Below, piece after piece: positions 47,097 to 55,862 of a DNA stretch of 64,000 nt (its first letter is position 1; each line of letters starts with the position of its first letter). The notes under the pieces were generated by a model. The model did not search any database, was not told the origin of the DNA, and saw only the letters and a program-made list of their open reading frames with translations. Source of the DNA: Halalkalibacter alkalisediminis (lineage in GTDB: Bacteria > Bacillota > Bacilli > Bacillales > Bacillaceae_D); assembly GCF_028610705.1 (NCBI RefSeq), contig NZ_JAQQWT010000006.1:248001-312000 (forward strand). Reading direction: 5' to 3'. The position numbers and the translations under genes were made by a program.

Positions 47097-47780
47097 CTAT
47101 AACTCAATTGATTCTCCTACTTTTAATGGAAGTCCTTTTTTCCCGGATAGATTTTCAGCAAATTCAACTGGATCCTGTTCAATAACAGGGAACGTATTGT
47201 AGTGAATTGGCACTACACGTTTTGCTTGTAGCCACTCAGCCGCAATCGCAGCATCCTCTGGACCCATTGTAAAGTTATCTCCTATTGGTAAAAAAGCAAC
47301 ATCAATCGTATTGCGTTCTCCAATCAATTTCATATCGCCAAAAAGAGCCGTGTCTCCCGCATGGAAGATGGTTTTTCCTTCCGCTGTAAACAGTAACCCC
47401 GCCGGCATTCCTGTATAAACCATTTTTTGTTCTTCTTCAATTGTATATGAAGAACCATGGAACGCTTGAGTGAGTTTCACTGTTCCAAAATCAAATTCAT
47501 GTGAGCCACCGATATGCATTGGGTGTGTACGTACTCCTTGCCAGCTTAAGTATGTAGATAATTCAAATGGAGCTATCACTAATGCATCATTTTTCTTTGC
47601 TAAGGCTACTGTGTCGCCAACATGATCATTATGTCCATGAGTTAGAAGAATAACATCGACTTTTAATTGATCGGGATCTAGATCAGTTAACCCATTGCCT
47701 GTTATGAATGGATCAATAATTAATTTAGTTCCTAGCGTTTCAACGCAAACAACTGAATGTCCATGGTAACTTAATTTCAT
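47097..47780 (-). CDS. ytkL: Metal-dependent hydrolase, UPF0173 (MBL fold)
   Basis: 227 residues, metallo-beta-lactamase fold. Ligands: [10 protein letters not shown] (about 51-60), HAFHGSS-like [21 protein letters not shown] (about 135-145) and the C-terminal His in [10 protein letters not shown] (about 194). The substrate is unknown. TAGGAG precedes the ATG. The name follows the B. subtilis homologue. It starts 60 bases after the YitT-family gene. Confidence 0.85.
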   Translation of the reverse strand: MKLSYHGHSVVCVETLGTKLIIDPFITGNGLTDLDPDQLKVDVILLTHGHNDHVGDTVALAKKNDALVIAPFELSTYLSWQGVRTHPMHIGGSHEFDFGTVKLTQAFHGSSYTIEEEQKMVYTGMPAGLLFTAEGKTIFHAGDTALFGDMKLIGERNTIDVAFLPIGDNFTMGPEDAAIAAEWLQAKRVVPIHYNTFPVIEQDPVEFAENLSGKKGLPLKVGESIEL

Positions 47781-47839
47781 ATTTATCTACTCCTAAATGA
47801 ATGTTTTATCTTCGCTCTTAACAATTTAACCATTTTCTA

Positions 47840-48703
47840 TCAGATTCCTGCATCATTTTCACCATTTTTAGTTGAAAAAATCGTTTGCTTTTTCACTCCC
47901 GATGTTTCCGTTACGTAAGAAGCTTCTAATACAGCACTTGGGTCAATTGAGAGAACCACATCTTTTAACTTAGGATACATAAAACGGTTGGTTATACAAT
48001 AAATTATTAATCTCTCATCCCCGGTATAGCCACCTTGACCATATAGATAGGTGATAGAGACGTCTAATTCCTCCAAAAGCTTTTCCCCGATTTTATGAGG
48101 AGAATCAGAAATAATCATAACCGATTTCCCTTGGTTTAATCCATCAAGCACAAAATCAATCATCTTAGAAACAAGATAAAAAACAGCAATACTAAACATC
48201 GCCTTTTCTAACGTAAATACGAAAGCCGCTCCCGTTAAAATGACCGCATTGATAGCTAATAAAAAACTGCTAATCGGGATGTGAAAGCGACGATTAATCC
48301 AAATGGCAATCATCTCTGTCCCATCAACAGCCCCACCTGCTTTTACGACAAGTCCAATTCCAAGGCCTAACATTAACCCACCATAAAGGACAATTAATAC
48401 TTCTGATGAGGTAATGGCAGACATCGGTGCCATCCACCAAAGCGCTAGAGTTGTTACTGCATTTGCATAGAGCGTTCGAATAACAAATTTCTTCCCCATA
48501 TAACGACCTGAAAAGAGCAGAGTTGGTACATTAAGGCCTAAAAAAACCATCCAAATTGGCCAATCTAACTGAGAATTAACCATAATCGCAATGGCGGTAA
48601 CTCCTCCATCAACTAAACCATTTGGTGCTAAAATAAGTTCTAGTCCAGTAGCAACGATAATCGCTCCTAGCGTTAATGATAGGTAATTAAAAAAGGTTTT
48701 CAT
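47840..48703 (-). CDS. YitT-family membrane protein (DUF161/DUF2179)
   Basis: 287 residues. Five or six hydrophobic helices cover about 1-195 (including GLMLGLGIGLVVKAGGAVDGTEMIA). A soluble C-terminal DUF2179 domain (about 205-280) has the family text QGGYTGDERLIIYCITNRF. The glycine motif VKAGGAVDGTE is characteristic. Several paralogues are usual in Bacillus; function is unknown. GATAGGAG precedes the ATG. It is divergent from the M24 peptidase gene. Confidence 0.88.
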   Translation of the reverse strand: MKTFFNYLSLTLGAIIVATGLELILAPNGLVDGGVTAIAIMVNSQLDWPIWMVFLGLNVPTLLFSGRYMGKKFVIRTLYANAVTTLALWWMAPMSAITSSEVLIVLYGGLMLGLGIGLVVKAGGAVDGTEMIAIWINRRFHIPISSFLLAINAVILTGAAFVFTLEKAMFSIAVFYLVSKMIDFVLDGLNQGKSVMIISDSPHKIGEKLLEELDVSITYLYGQGGYTGDERLIIYCITNRFMYPKLKDVVLSIDPSAVLEASYVTETSGVKKQTIFSTKNGENDAGI

Positions 48704-48787
48704 ATCGGTTCTCCTATCTCCTACTCTTTCCTATTCTATCATATGATGATAAATTTAGAATAATGAAACGATTGAAGGGAGTTCTCT

Positions 48788-49891
48788 ATGTCTAAACAAC
48801 GATTACAATCTATTAAACATTGGTTAAAGGAAAACGAGGCTGCATTTGGCTTTATCCAAGGAAAAGCCAATCTATTTTATCTAACAGGGCTTCGGAGTGA
48901 ACCTCATGAGCGTTTGATAGCCCTTTTTGTTTTCCAAGAGAAAGAACCATTTCTAGTTTGTCCAAATATGGAAAAAGCGTTAGTCAAGCAAGCTGGCTGG
49001 GACTATCCGGTCATTGGATATAGCGATCATGAAAACCCATGGGAGCTTATTTCCAAATATATGTCTTCTTTCACTCTTGATGGACAAAACCTCGCTATTG
49101 AAAAAGAAGGTCTTTCCGTAGCAAGATTCGAGCAGTTACAAAAGCTCGCTCCTTCTCTCAGCTTTTTGAATTGCGAACAAGCTTTAATGGAACTTAGACT
49201 CATTAAGAGCGCTGAAGAAATTTCAATCCTCCGTGAAGCGGCTCAATTGGCTGATTTGGGTGTAGAGGTTGGGGTGCATGCGTTACAAAGCGGAAAAACT
49301 GAAATGGAAGTTCTTGCTTTAATTGAATACGAATTAAAGAAAAAAGGGATTGCTGAAATGTCCTTTGGCACTTTAGTATTGAGCGGAGAGCAATCTGCCA
49401 ATCCCCACGGAAAACCCAAAATGAAAGTCATTGAAGAGGGAGATTTCGTTTTGTTTGATCTAGGTGTAGTTCTAGATGGTTATTGCTCTGATATTACAAG
49501 GACGGTTGTCTTTGGTCAACCAACAGAAGAACAAGAAAACATCTATTCAACTGTGTTAAATGCACAACTAGAAACATTGAGCATCTGTCAGAAAGGAACG
49601 ATTTTAGGCGACTTAGATCGCAAGGCGAGATCCGTCATTACCGCAGCCGGCTACGGAGACTTTTTCCCGCACCGGATTGGACATGGACTTGGAGCTGAAG
49701 TTCATGAACTACCGTCTCTTAATGAGTTAAATAACGACCGTTTAAAGGTGGGAATGACGTTCACAATTGAACCTGGCATTTACATACCTAATGTGGGTGG
49801 AGTCCGGATTGAGGATGACGTTCTCATTACCGATACAGGGTTTGAGTGCTTAACAAAATATCCGAAGGAACTACAAATCATTAAGCGATGA
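48788..49891 (+). CDS. M24-family Xaa-Pro dipeptidase/aminopeptidase
   Basis: 367 residues. The N-terminal creatinase-like domain (about 1-130, LFYLTGLRSEPHERL) precedes the pita-bread catalytic domain. Metal ligands: Asp in FDLGVVLDGYCSDITRT (about 225 and 236), His in FFPHRIGHGLGAEVHELP (about 302), Glu in TFTIEPGIYIP (about 328) and Glu in GVRIEDDVLI (about 342). It should cleave peptides with proline at the second position, in the cytoplasm. AAGGGAG precedes the ATG. Confidence 0.9.
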   Translation: MSKQRLQSIKHWLKENEAAFGFIQGKANLFYLTGLRSEPHERLIALFVFQEKEPFLVCPNMEKALVKQAGWDYPVIGYSDHENPWELISKYMSSFTLDGQNLAIEKEGLSVARFEQLQKLAPSLSFLNCEQALMELRLIKSAEEISILREAAQLADLGVEVGVHALQSGKTEMEVLALIEYELKKKGIAEMSFGTLVLSGEQSANPHGKPKMKVIEEGDFVLFDLGVVLDGYCSDITRTVVFGQPTEEQENIYSTVLNAQLETLSICQKGTILGDLDRKARSVITAAGYGDFFPHRIGHGLGAEVHELPSLNELNNDRLKVGMTFTIEPGIYIPNVGGVRIEDDVLITDTGFECLTKYPKELQIIKR

Positions 49892-49910
49892 TTTGCTATG
49901 CTTGAGACAA

Positions 49911-49938
49911 AAGGTGACGTTTTTGCGATCACCTTCTT
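49911..49938 (+). terminator. Terminator of the M24 peptidase gene
   Basis: AAGGTGA pairs with TCACCTT around an eleven-base loop; a short CTT tail makes it modest. Confidence 0.5.
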
Positions 49939-49968
49939 GGATCTCATTCATACAGGCGTTATGTAGGC

Positions 49969-50097
49969 AGACATCAGGTCCGCTTTTCTTGAAATTACGA
50001 GATCAAATCTCTGGATTTTAAGCAAATAACGGAACTCATGTCCTATGCATCAATAAAAGAGCCAATAGTATGATACTAACGGATCTTATGTCCGCTT
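49969..50097. repeat. Three short degenerate palindromes (GGACATnAGnTCCG type)
   Basis: Copies: AGACATCAGGTCCGCTT (49969-49985), TAACGGAACTCATGTCCT (50027-50044) and TAACGGATCTTATGTCCGC (50077-50095). The first is inverted relative to the others. They lie 58 and 50 bases apart. Confidence 0.6.
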
Positions 50098-50121
50098 CGT
50101 GCCTGTAGGCATCCTCCTCAC

Positions 50122-50147
50122 AAAAAAACGCTCAAAATCGAGCGTTT
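50122..50147 (-). terminator. Terminator of the secreted-protein gene
   Basis: Perfect 8-bp stem AAACGCTC / GAGCGTTT followed by seven T on the minus strand. Confidence 0.85.
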
Positions 50148-50174
50148 ACTTGTACGAACTCATCTTTTTATTCC

Positions 50175-50552
50175 CTATGAATCCCACACCCATGTATATA
50201 ATTCCCCTTCACCATTCATAAAGCGAATGTCAATCCGATCGAGTTCCGGGAAATGGGATTCCTTTAAACGTTTAACATAATTATTAACATCTTCTTGCTC
50301 ATCCAATTGTAAAACTCGAAGAATTTTCTCCATCTCTTCTTTTGCTTGGGGGCCTTTCATGACACGATCCCCTTTTTCAAATTCATATTGACTAGGGCTA
50401 TCATATTCCCACTCATACTCAATCCCCTTTTCTATCACTGTAATTCGGATAGAGAAAAGCGTCATTAGCTCTGTCCCCGCCGCAATTGCAGGACTAACTA
50501 GCACCATCATCAGTAAGGACAGGATGATTGGAATCATGCACCATTTCTTCAT
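50175..50552 (-). CDS. Predicted secreted protein, unknown function
   Basis: 125 residues. MKKWCMIPIILSLLMMVL with VSPAIAAG forms a signal peptide, probably cut after an Ala near residue 24; the mature part is about 100 acidic residues (QLDEQEDVNNYVKRLKE). The ATG at 50552 was chosen because GAGGTG lies six bases upstream. ATGs at 50558 and 50600 are less well placed. No known family was recognised. It has its own strong terminator. Confidence 0.7.
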   Translation of the reverse strand: MKKWCMIPIILSLLMMVLVSPAIAAGTELMTLFSIRITVIEKGIEYEWEYDSPSQYEFEKGDRVMKGPQAKEEMEKILRVLQLDEQEDVNNYVKRLKESHFPELDRIDIRFMNGEGELYTWVWDS

Positions 50553-50625
50553 GTACATCACCTCATTTTTAACATGTACATAAATTGGTATATTATTCAT
50601 GTTTTGAGAAGACCCTGCAAAAAAT

Positions 50626-51384
50626 TTAACGATATCGATGAATCACATCGACTCCACCTGTTACTTCCAAAACGGTACCTGTCACCATATCGGCATTTTC
50701 TTCACATAGAAAAAGAATAGCCCGAGCAATATCTTCACCTGTACCAGACCGACCGATTGGCGTTTCACTGTCGCGATGGAGCCTTGCTTCCTCAATCGTT
50801 GCTTCCTTCATCTCACCGAGAATATTGCCTGGACATACCATATTTGCTGTAATCCCATATTCTGCTTCTTCAATCGACACGGTCTTCATTAATGAGACCA
50901 GTCCTACTTTTGCAGCTGCATAAGCAGAGCGATATATCCATCCAGGTGCACTATTAGCCCCTTGAAACCCATATGTAATAATTCTGCCAAACTGTTGCTT
51001 CCTCATGATCGGTACCACTTTTTTTAGTAAGTGATAGGCAGCGGTTAAATTCCCTTCGATCATGTTGTTCCATTCATCAAATTCATAATCAACTAATTTC
51101 TTTCGTTCAAACACATACGGACCTGCATTGTTAATGAGTAGGTCAATCCTATTGAAACGTTTGAATGCAGTATCAACCGCTCGGTCAATATCTTCTTTCT
51201 TTGTCACATCAGCTTGAACAAATTGAAGATGCTGTTCATAGTGCTTCCACCTTCTTTGCAACTTTTCTACAGCTTCTTTGTCCTTTCGGAAGGTGACCGT
51301 AACAGAATATCCATTTGCAAGTAGCGCTTCCGTTACTTGAACTCCCAGTCCCTTTGTCCCTGCTGTAATGAAGGCATGACGCAT
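50626..51384 (-). CDS. ytkK: Short-chain dehydrogenase/reductase YtkK
   Basis: 252 residues, classical SDR. NAD(P)-binding ITAGTKGLGVQV (about 6-17; TGxxxGxG form), INNAGPYV (about 85-92), catalytic YAAAKVGL (Tyr about 155, Lys about 159) and NMVCPGNI. It resembles FabG, but YtkK has no proven substrate. GGAGGG precedes the ATG. The gene is near argGH, as in B. subtilis. Confidence 0.85.
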   Translation of the reverse strand: MRHAFITAGTKGLGVQVTEALLANGYSVTVTFRKDKEAVEKLQRRWKHYEQHLQFVQADVTKKEDIDRAVDTAFKRFNRIDLLINNAGPYVFERKKLVDYEFDEWNNMIEGNLTAAYHLLKKVVPIMRKQQFGRIITYGFQGANSAPGWIYRSAYAAAKVGLVSLMKTVSIEEAEYGITANMVCPGNILGEMKEATIEEARLHRDSETPIGRSGTGEDIARAILFLCEENADMVTGTVLEVTGGVDVIHRYR

Positions 51385-51484
51385 GAATTTCCCTCCTCGC
51401 CCTTGCTTTGTCTCTTATTAAAAGCTAAGTGACTATCTTTATAAACAACCTTTCTTAGATCATACTATGTTTTGGTCGGTTAGT

Positions 51485-51558
51485 AAAAAAAAGAGACTGA
51501 CTTATAAGTACTATTCAAAAGCGGGTAAGCTTCAAATAGTTTCTTATCAAGTCAGTCT
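51485..51558 (-). terminator. Long hairpin terminator after the 50-residue gene
   Basis: Transcript arms AGACTGACTTGATAAG and CTTATAAGTCAGTCT pair, with inner ACTATT/AATAGT and GAAGC/GCTTT pairs. Eight T follow. Confidence 0.8.
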
Positions 51559-51563
51559 TCTAG

Positions 51564-51716
51564 TTAATATTTCGTTTTTTCGTATTGATGGTCCATTTCA
51601 TCCTGATGTCTCTGTTCATCATGTGTACCATGACTATACGAATCCATCACTTGTTGATGAACCATCATTTCACCTTCTGCATCGTAAGTTGCGTTTGTTA
51701 GCTTATGCTCTTTCAC
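51564..51716 (-). CDS. 50-residue hydrophilic protein, DUF4025-like
   Basis: A small gene starting with GTG and having a strong AAGGAGG nine bases upstream. It encodes 50 residues, beginning (M)KEHKLTNATYDAEGEMMV and ending HQDEMDHQYEKTKY. It has seven His, many Asp/Glu/Gln and no Cys or hydrophobic core, so it is probably unstructured. The composition and YDAEG start recall small Bacillus DUF4025/YozQ proteins; this match is from memory. A long terminator follows directly, which supports an independent transcript. The frame on the opposite strand is its shadow. Confidence 0.75.
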   Translation of the reverse strand: MKEHKLTNATYDAEGEMMVHQQVMDSYSHGTHDEQRHQDEMDHQYEKTKY

Positions 51717-51794
51717 TTAAATGCGCCTCCTTCTAAGTAAATTATTTACTTAGTTAGTATTGGCACAAACAAATCTAATATGTGATGAATAAAA

Positions 51795-53183
51795 TTATAC
51801 TTCAGTTGATACCGTTATGCATGCCTCTGCTTTTTTAAGTGCAATTTTCACTTGTTCAAACCCAGTACCACCCGCACTATTTCGACGAGCTACGACCGTC
51901 TTTGGATGTAGGACATCAAAAATATTCTCTTCAAATAGCTCACTAGCTTCTTGATAGTCAGAGAATGGTAAATCAAGTAGAAAGACACCTTTTTGAATAG
52001 CAACAAGTACTAGCTTTCCAACTACTTCATGAGCTTGACGGAAAGGCATCCCTTTTGTTGCTAAATAATCTGCAAGTTCTGTCGCATTAGAAAAGTCCTG
52101 ATGAACGGCTTTTTCCATTGTACCGGTATTTACCGTCATTGTTTCAATCATGCCAGCAAAGATATTTAAGGAACCTTTTACGGTTTCTACCGTATCAAAC
52201 ATCCCTTCCTTATCCTCTTGCATATCTTTGTTATATGCTAAAGGTAAGCCTTTCAATGTCGTTAAAAGAGAGAAGAGGTTGCCATAAACACGGCCTGTTT
52301 TCCCACGAATTAATTCGGCCATATCTGGATTTTTCTTTTGAGGCATAATACTACTTCCCGTCGCAAAAGAATCGTCCATTTCAATAAATTGAAATTCCTG
52401 TGTTGACCATAAAATAAGTTCCTCACAAAGACGTGATAAATGCATCATTAAAACAGAAGACGCACTTAGAAACTCCACAATAAAGTCACGATCACTTACA
52501 GCATCAAGGCTATTGTGATAAATATCGTCAAATCCTAATAGTTCTGCTGCATAGGCACGGTCAATTGGAAATGTTGTCCCTGCAAGTGCTCCTGCACCTA
52601 AAGGTGAAATATTTAGACGCTTTAAGCTGTCTTCATAACGTCCAAAGTCGCGCTCAAGCATCCAGAAGTATGCAAGCAAATGATGCGCAAATGAGACAGG
52701 CTGTGCACGCTGAAGGTGCGTGTATCCTGGAATAAGTGTCTCAACATGATTGGTTGCTTGATTATACAAAGCTTCTTGCAGCTTTTTCACTGCAGTCATA
52801 ATTTCTTTTGTATTGTTACGTAAATAAAGATGCATGTCGGTTGCAACTTGATCATTACGACTACGTCCAGTATGTAGTTTTCCACCTACTGGTCCAATCT
52901 CATCAATAAGCATTTTCTCAAGGTTTAAATGTATATCTTCTTCAGAAACAGAGAACTCAAGCTCTCCCTTTTTTGCTTTTTCACGTAGGATGTTCAAACC
53001 AGATTTGATTTGTTCAACCTCTTCTGCAGGAAGAATGCCGCATTTGCCAAGCATCGTAACATGAGCCAAACTTCCTTCTATGTCTTCATCGACAAGCGCT
53101 TGATCGAAGCCGATCGATGCACCAAATGCATCGACCCACTCCTCAGCTGTCTTTGTAAAACGTCCCCCCCAAAGCTTAGACAC
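51795..53183 (-). CDS. argH: Argininosuccinate lyase
   Basis: 462 residues. It splits argininosuccinate to arginine and fumarate. Family signatures: KLWGGRFTK at the N-terminus, [19 protein letters not shown] (about 106), [18 protein letters not shown] (His about 157) and the signature loop [19 protein letters not shown] (about 277-295). The start is GTG, overlapping the argG stop by one base (TAGTG), with AAGGAGG upstream. A longer ATG frame inside argG is not credible. Confidence 0.95.
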   Translation of the reverse strand: MSKLWGGRFTKTAEEWVDAFGASIGFDQALVDEDIEGSLAHVTMLGKCGILPAEEVEQIKSGLNILREKAKKGELEFSVSEEDIHLNLEKMLIDEIGPVGGKLHTGRSRNDQVATDMHLYLRNNTKEIMTAVKKLQEALYNQATNHVETLIPGYTHLQRAQPVSFAHHLLAYFWMLERDFGRYEDSLKRLNISPLGAGALAGTTFPIDRAYAAELLGFDDIYHNSLDAVSDRDFIVEFLSASSVLMMHLSRLCEELILWSTQEFQFIEMDDSFATGSSIMPQKKNPDMAELIRGKTGRVYGNLFSLLTTLKGLPLAYNKDMQEDKEGMFDTVETVKGSLNIFAGMIETMTVNTGTMEKAVHQDFSNATELADYLATKGMPFRQAHEVVGKLVLVAIQKGVFLLDLPFSDYQEASELFEENIFDVLHPKTVVARRNSAGGTGFEQVKIALKKAEACITVSTEV

Positions 53184-54394
53184 TATTGAGTGACCTCCTT
53201 CTTCTCTTTGTTCACCATGCTGTTCACTTTTGTTGATAATCCCCAAAGAGAGATGAAACCAACAGCTGCACTATGATCAAATTCATCATCTGTAGAATAC
53301 GTAGCTAACTTTTCATTATAAAGAGAAAATGGTGACTTACGACCTTCAACGATTGCATGGCCTTTGAATAGTTTTACACGAACGACTCCAGTTACTGTTT
53401 TTTGCGTTTCCACTAAAAATGCTTGTAGGGCTTTTGTAATTGGAGAGAACCATAATCCGTCATAAATCACTTCTGATAATTTCTTAGAAATAACTGGTTT
53501 AAAATGAGCTACTTCTTTTGTAAGTGTGATGTCTTCAAGTTCTTTATGAGCCTTAATTAACGTCATGGCACCTGGGCACTCATATACTTCACGAGATTTA
53601 ATTCCAACAAGACGATTTTCTACATGGTCAATACGACCAACTCCATGCTTACCTGCAACATGGTTTAATTCAAGAATTAATTGATCTAGTTGATAAGATT
53701 TTCCGTTTAATGTAACAGGAACACCTTGCTCGAAACCAATTTCAACATATTCTGCTTGATCTGGAGTGTTTTCAATTGCTGCTGTTAACTCATAAGCTCC
53801 TTCTGGTGGAGTTGCCCATGGATCTTCAAGAATGCCACACTCATTTGCACGTCCCCATAAGTTTTGGTCAACTGAGTATGGATTATCCAAATCAACTGGA
53901 ATTGGTACATTATTTGCTTTAGCATAAGCGATTTCTTCGTCACGTGACCAGCCCCACTCACGAACTGGTGCAAGAACTTTTAGGTTTGGATTCAAAGCTT
54001 GAATCGATACTTCAAAACGAACTTGGTCGTTTCCTTTACCCGTACAACCGTGAGCTACTGCACTTGCTCCTGTTTGCTCAGCAATTTCAACTAACTTCTT
54101 TGAGATTAGTGGACGAGAAAGTGCTGATACAAGTGGATATTTTTCTTCATACATTGTATGTGCTTGTAATGCAGGTAAAACAAAATCCTCTGCAAATTCT
54201 TTTTTTGCATCAATTGAATGTGATTCAATGGCACCAACATCTAAAGCTTTCTGTTTAACGAAGTCTAAATCCTTACCTTCACCTACATCTAGACCAACTG
54301 CAATGACATCGTACCCTTTATCTGCTAACCATTTGATTGCAACTGACGTATCTAAACCACCTGAATATGCTAATACTACTTTTTCTTTGCTCAT
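53183..54394 (-). CDS. argG: Argininosuccinate synthase
   Basis: 403 residues, joining citrulline and aspartate with ATP. The P-loop-like pyrophosphatase motif is [17 protein letters not shown] (about 7-23), followed by [17 protein letters not shown] (about 111-127) and the citrulline site around [18 protein letters not shown] precedes the ATG. It forms an operon with argH, with coupled translation, and has two inverted ArgR-like motifs upstream. Confidence 0.97.
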   Translation of the reverse strand: MSKEKVVLAYSGGLDTSVAIKWLADKGYDVIAVGLDVGEGKDLDFVKQKALDVGAIESHSIDAKKEFAEDFVLPALQAHTMYEEKYPLVSALSRPLISKKLVEIAEQTGASAVAHGCTGKGNDQVRFEVSIQALNPNLKVLAPVREWGWSRDEEIAYAKANNVPIPVDLDNPYSVDQNLWGRANECGILEDPWATPPEGAYELTAAIENTPDQAEYVEIGFEQGVPVTLNGKSYQLDQLILELNHVAGKHGVGRIDHVENRLVGIKSREVYECPGAMTLIKAHKELEDITLTKEVAHFKPVISKKLSEVIYDGLWFSPITKALQAFLVETQKTVTGVVRVKLFKGHAIVEGRKSPFSLYNEKLATYSTDDEFDHSAAVGFISLWGLSTKVNSMVNKEKKEVTQ

Positions 54395-54415
54395 CTTTAA
54401 TTACCTCCAATAAAT

Positions 54416-54527
54416 ATGAATATTAATACTGTTAACGTTATTTTTATACATCCTTATTCAAAAAAATGAGTGCTTCGATTACTCGCACACTTGCATAAAA
54501 CCAAATACAATTCTTATTAATATTCAT
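54416..54527. promoter_or_regulatory. Two inverted ArgR-box-like motifs before argG
   Basis: ATGAATATTAATA occurs at 54416-54428 on the plus strand and, inverted, at 54515-54527. The known ARG box is close to ATGAATAAAAATTCA. The pair brackets the expected promoter/leader of argGH, so ArgR could bridge them. The promoter itself could not be assigned. Confidence 0.4.
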
Positions 54528-54637
54528 TACTTTAACAGGGGTGCTTGGTTTTGGCAAGTAATTTTTTTGTTTTTTTATGTTGTTTTTCATTCCATTTTTG
54601 TTGAACATTCGCTATCATCAAGGTGAGGTGAATGCAA

Positions 54638-54937
54638 ATGAGTGTAGAGTTTATTTATGATTCACGTCTCGGCCTTTCAATCCCGCGCTTAAACAGCTCT
54701 TGGGAAGATCTAAATGTGACAACTCAAGAACAAGTTCTTGCTAAATGGGAGTCCATTAGAGGGACCATTCCCGATCTGATCAAAGACATTGAAAAAAAAA
54801 TCACCATCGTTCATGAACAGTTATCTAGAGAAGAAGATTTCGAGCGTTCATGTGCATTAAATCTAGAAATGGCTGAGCTCGCATCAAATATTAATGATTT
54901 ATGGATTTGGTTTCGTTTAACCCCTACTTTGACATAA
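54638..54937 (+). CDS. 99-residue protein, unknown function
   Basis: A soluble, largely helical protein beginning MSVEFIYDSRLGLSIPRL and ending with an aromatic DLWIWFRL. GAGGTGA precedes the chosen ATG by seven bases; another ATG two codons earlier is too close to that site. It is the only plus-strand gene between argG and ackA. No domain was recognised. It ends facing the EcsC gene, with a hairpin between them. Confidence 0.65.
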   Translation: MSVEFIYDSRLGLSIPRLNSSWEDLNVTTQEQVLAKWESIRGTIPDLIKDIEKKITIVHEQLSREEDFERSCALNLEMAELASNINDLWIWFRLTPTLT

Positions 54938-55003
54938 TAAGTATTCAGCTTTGAATTGTTGCCTGTTTTTTTAAAAATCAGTTAAAGAAATAGTTTGTAA
55001 GTG

Positions 55004-55042
55004 AAGAAGAGGTTGTTGGGATTATGCCAACAACCTCTTCTT
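55004..55042. terminator. Terminator between convergent genes 54638-54937 and ecsC-like
   Basis: A perfect 16-bp stem around GAAGAGGTTGTTGG / CCAACAACCTCTTC with a seven-base loop. The T tail is clear only on the plus strand. Confidence 0.7.
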
Positions 55043-55044
55043 TA

Positions 55045-55860
55045 TTACATGTTCTCTAACAATCTACGTTTTTGGTAAAAGCGCTGTCCGATTTCAATTA
55101 CTTGTTGAGAGAAGCGGTAATTCATCCCCGCACCAACAGCCATCCCTACTATAGGAACACCTTGAATCATTTTTTTTCTGAGCATCGTAATGACAAAGCT
55201 TTTTGCTAATTGATTGGTTAATTGTTCTAAGCTAGACTCTTGAAAGATTGCATCATCACCTTGATAAAATACATGATCTAAATCCTGTTGTTCCACTTCT
55301 TGGACGAGCTTATCCCATTCAGCTGCTTGATAAGATTTAGGCACCGTTGCTACATAAAACAGTTTTAACATATTCACCATTTCAATAGGTCGTCTTACAT
55401 CATATCCATATACTAAGGCTAAATGCTGCAAGGAGCGTAATTGTATGACCGCAAGAGCAGGTAAATCAGCTAGTAGCAGAAACGTACCACCCATGCCGGT
55501 TAATCCGCCTTGACCTAGAGCTAGAAGCCTTTGCTTCGCCATTAACTGCTCGGCTAAATAATCCAGTTGCTCAAGTGGCAAACTTTGCAACTCTTCAATG
55601 CTCGTAATATGTGAATCAAAAATACGTGCATGTGAAATGACTCTTTTCTTCGTTTCCTCGTATGAACGGCTATTTTGCAACCATGCATGCAAATGGATTA
55701 AGCAGGCATCCATTTTCTCCAGCCACTTTTGCTTACGGTTATTTCCTAGCTGTTGAAATAGTCTTTCATTCCATTTGTTATACGTACCAGCAAGATCTGT
55801 TGTATCATAGCTAAAAAACGTTTCTTCCCATTCTTTTATTTCATTCCATCTTTGATTCAT
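55045..55860 (-). CDS. EcsC-family protein
   Basis: 271 residues, EcsC domain. Typical blocks: helical N-terminus, GGLTGMGGTFLLLADLPALAV-type glycine/hydrophobic stretch (about 118-137), LRSLQHLALVYGYD (about 141) and VPIVGMAVGAGMNYRF near the C-terminus (about 240). In B. subtilis EcsC is encoded with the EcsAB transporter, but its role is unknown. It starts two bases after the HD-domain gene, so the two are cotranscribed. Confidence 0.85.
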   Translation of the reverse strand: MNQRWNEIKEWEETFFSYDTTDLAGTYNKWNERLFQQLGNNRKQKWLEKMDACLIHLHAWLQNSRSYEETKKRVISHARIFDSHITSIEELQSLPLEQLDYLAEQLMAKQRLLALGQGGLTGMGGTFLLLADLPALAVIQLRSLQHLALVYGYDVRRPIEMVNMLKLFYVATVPKSYQAAEWDKLVQEVEQQDLDHVFYQGDDAIFQESSLEQLTNQLAKSFVITMLRKKMIQGVPIVGMAVGAGMNYRFSQQVIEIGQRFYQKRRLLENM

Positions 55861-55862
55861 AT

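Noticed and set aside
51467-51736. 89-residue plus-strand frame
   Set aside because: It is antisense to the 50-residue minus-strand gene and its terminator, has no ribosome-binding site, and its sequence looks like a shadow.
54440-54500. Attenuator in the argG leader
   Set aside because: GTGTGC/GCACTC followed by T could form a short hairpin, but the stem has a mismatch and only six pairs.
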